A stretch of 7,108 nucleotides of DNA from a bacterium. Its GTDB lineage: Bacteria; Patescibacteriota; Minisyncoccia; UBA6257; GWB1-50-10. How positions within the stretch are numbered: the first letter of the stretch is position 1; each line of letters starts with the position of its first letter. A program made the position numbers and the translations under genes. Shown piece by piece: positions 6,371 to 7,108 of the stretch. Location of the stretch: the NCBI GenBank assembly GCA_021825465.1, contig JAKAGX010000032.1:1-7108 (forward strand), in the 5' to 3' direction. A model generated the notes under the pieces. The model searched no databases. It was not told the DNA's origin and worked only from the letters and a program-made list of their open reading frames with translations.

Positions 6371-6928
6371 ATGGCTAAGCTACGGGAGCAAGCTCGATTG
6401 ATACGTGCTATCCAGGATTTTCCTGATGCAGAGGGCCCTTTAGAAGGGTTGGATTTTGAAAAATTTATGGAAAGGAATTTTGACGCGAGTCAGGGCATGG
6501 TTTCTGATGATAAACTGATGAAATACTGTGCTCATGCTAAAATTTTTAATTCTGATAAGCAGAAAGATTTAAAAAAACTCTCAGATGAAGAAAAACTTAG
6601 CAGGAAGCATAAATTAAATCTGTTGCGAAAATCATGCGAGGATAGAAAGTTTATAGAACCTATAAAAGAAGAAGTATCGATAGATGATTGGGATAATTTT
6701 GATGGTTTACGGTTCAAGAAGAAAACCGTTGAAAAAACGAAGGGTTGGACAATTACCGACAGGGGTAGTGATTTACTGAATCGGTGGGGATTTCTATCAA
6801 TTGCATTTGAAAAGCATATAAAGATAACTTCTTTTTTGTGGGGTGCTCTTAGTGGTATAGCTGGCGCTTGTTTCTTGTGGATTGTTACTCATTTGTCTCA
6901 AATAATAGAATGGGTAAGTAGGATTTGA
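6371..6928 (+). CDS. Hypothetical protein with C-terminal membrane anchor, AT-rich orphan
   Basis: I do not recognise this 185-residue protein. Residues 1-150 are hydrophilic and rich in Lys, Asp and Glu. Residues 125-138 (GWTITDRGSDLLNR) resemble the wing strand and following helix of a winged-helix domain, so a DNA-binding fold around 45-138 is possible but weakly supported. One strong membrane segment lies near the C-terminus (about 152-175, within ITSFLWGALSGIAGACFLWI), followed by a short tail ending WVSRI. No N-terminal signal is seen, so a tail-anchored protein with a cytoplasmic body is likely. GC is about 37% by hand count, far below the adjoining helicase gene, which suggests recent acquisition. 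It sits alone behind its own TATAAT box, with the palindromic element just upstream. Confidence 0.72.
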   Translation: MAKLREQARLIRAIQDFPDAEGPLEGLDFEKFMERNFDASQGMVSDDKLMKYCAHAKIFNSDKQKDLKKLSDEEKLSRKHKLNLLRKSCEDRKFIEPIKEEVSIDDWDNFDGLRFKKKTVEKTKGWTITDRGSDLLNRWGFLSIAFEKHIKITSFLWGALSGIAGACFLWIVTHLSQIIEWVSRI

Positions 6929-6997
6929 TGGCTTTCTGATTCTTGCGAGTGAATATTGTTCGAGGCTGCGCGAAAATTCCCGAGCGACGAGGAAGGA

Positions 6998-7108
6998 ATG
7001 AGCTACGTATTCCATTACTGCACCACCACTCTTGACTATAGCAAAACCGTTGTTCAATTCTTCGCCAACGAAATGAAACCACTGGTCGCAGAAGACCGCG
7101 ACTTTAGA
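6998..7108 (+). CDS. Possible start of a hypothetical gene (3' partial)
   Basis: From the ATG at 6998 the frame is open for 37 codons to the last base of the window (MSYVFHYCTTTLDYSKTVVQ and on). GAGGA at 6989-6993 could serve as a ribosome-binding site four bases upstream. The same frame is open back to 6953, after a TGA at 6950, so TTG 6956 is an alternative start. Base composition returns to intermediate GC. I recognise no family, and the short overlapping minus-strand frames are no more convincing. This is a tentative call that depends on sequence beyond the window. Confidence 0.35.
   Translation, partial: MSYVFHYCTTTLDYSKTVVQFFANEMKPLVAEDRDFR

Noticed and set aside
6797..7082. Two minus-strand frames of 86 and 65 codons
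   Set aside because: They overlap the membrane-segment end of the orphan gene or the last plus-strand frame, have no promoter or ribosome-binding site I can see, and no recognisable motif.

Overview
The window looks like bacterial chromosome, probably from a Patescibacteria (CPR)-type genome. The reasons are: every complete gene is preceded by a bacterial -10-like hexamer (two are a perfect TATAAT); stop codons TGA, TAA and TAG are all used, so the code is ordinary; intergenic gaps are short; and the gene set (a family 4-like uracil-DNA glycosylase, a DUF763 protein, a P3A-type proton ATPase and a compact UvrD/PcrA-like helicase) is one I associate with such genomes. The lineage is inference. 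The first genes are moderately GC-rich, and the last complete gene is clearly AT-rich.

Layout: (1) bases 1-406 hold the 3' end of a uracil-DNA glycosylase gene, ending in a clamp-binding-like QTSLF tail. (2) Bases 407-498 hold a perfect DnaA-box sequence, a strong terminator hairpin and a TATAAT box. (3) Bases 499-1662 encode a DUF763 (COG1415) protein with a helix-hairpin-helix motif. (4) Bases 1663-1740 are a convergent gap almost filled by an 11-bp inverted repeat with inner stems. (5) Bases 4110-1741 on the minus strand encode a 789-residue P3A-type H+-ATPase. (6) Bases 4111-4165 are a 55-bp divergent promoter region. (7) Bases 4166-6133 encode a 655-residue SF1A helicase. (8) Bases 6132-6339 form a roughly 208-bp nested imperfect palindrome. 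(9) Bases 6371-6928 encode an AT-rich (about 37% GC by hand count) 185-residue orphan protein with one C-terminal membrane segment. (10) Bases 6998-7108 may be the start of another gene that leaves the window.

The glycosylase, the DUF763 protein with its DNA-binding-type motif and the helicase together suggest a DNA-repair neighbourhood, interrupted by an oppositely oriented proton pump. The genes do not form a tight operon: each complete gene appears to have its own promoter. The most notable general feature is that -10 boxes sit only 6-10 bases from the chosen start codons, which predicts leaderless or nearly leaderless mRNAs. The long palindrome followed by a compositionally foreign orphan gene is the best candidate for accessory DNA. 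I see no CRISPR array, rRNA, convincing tRNA or recognisable transposase.
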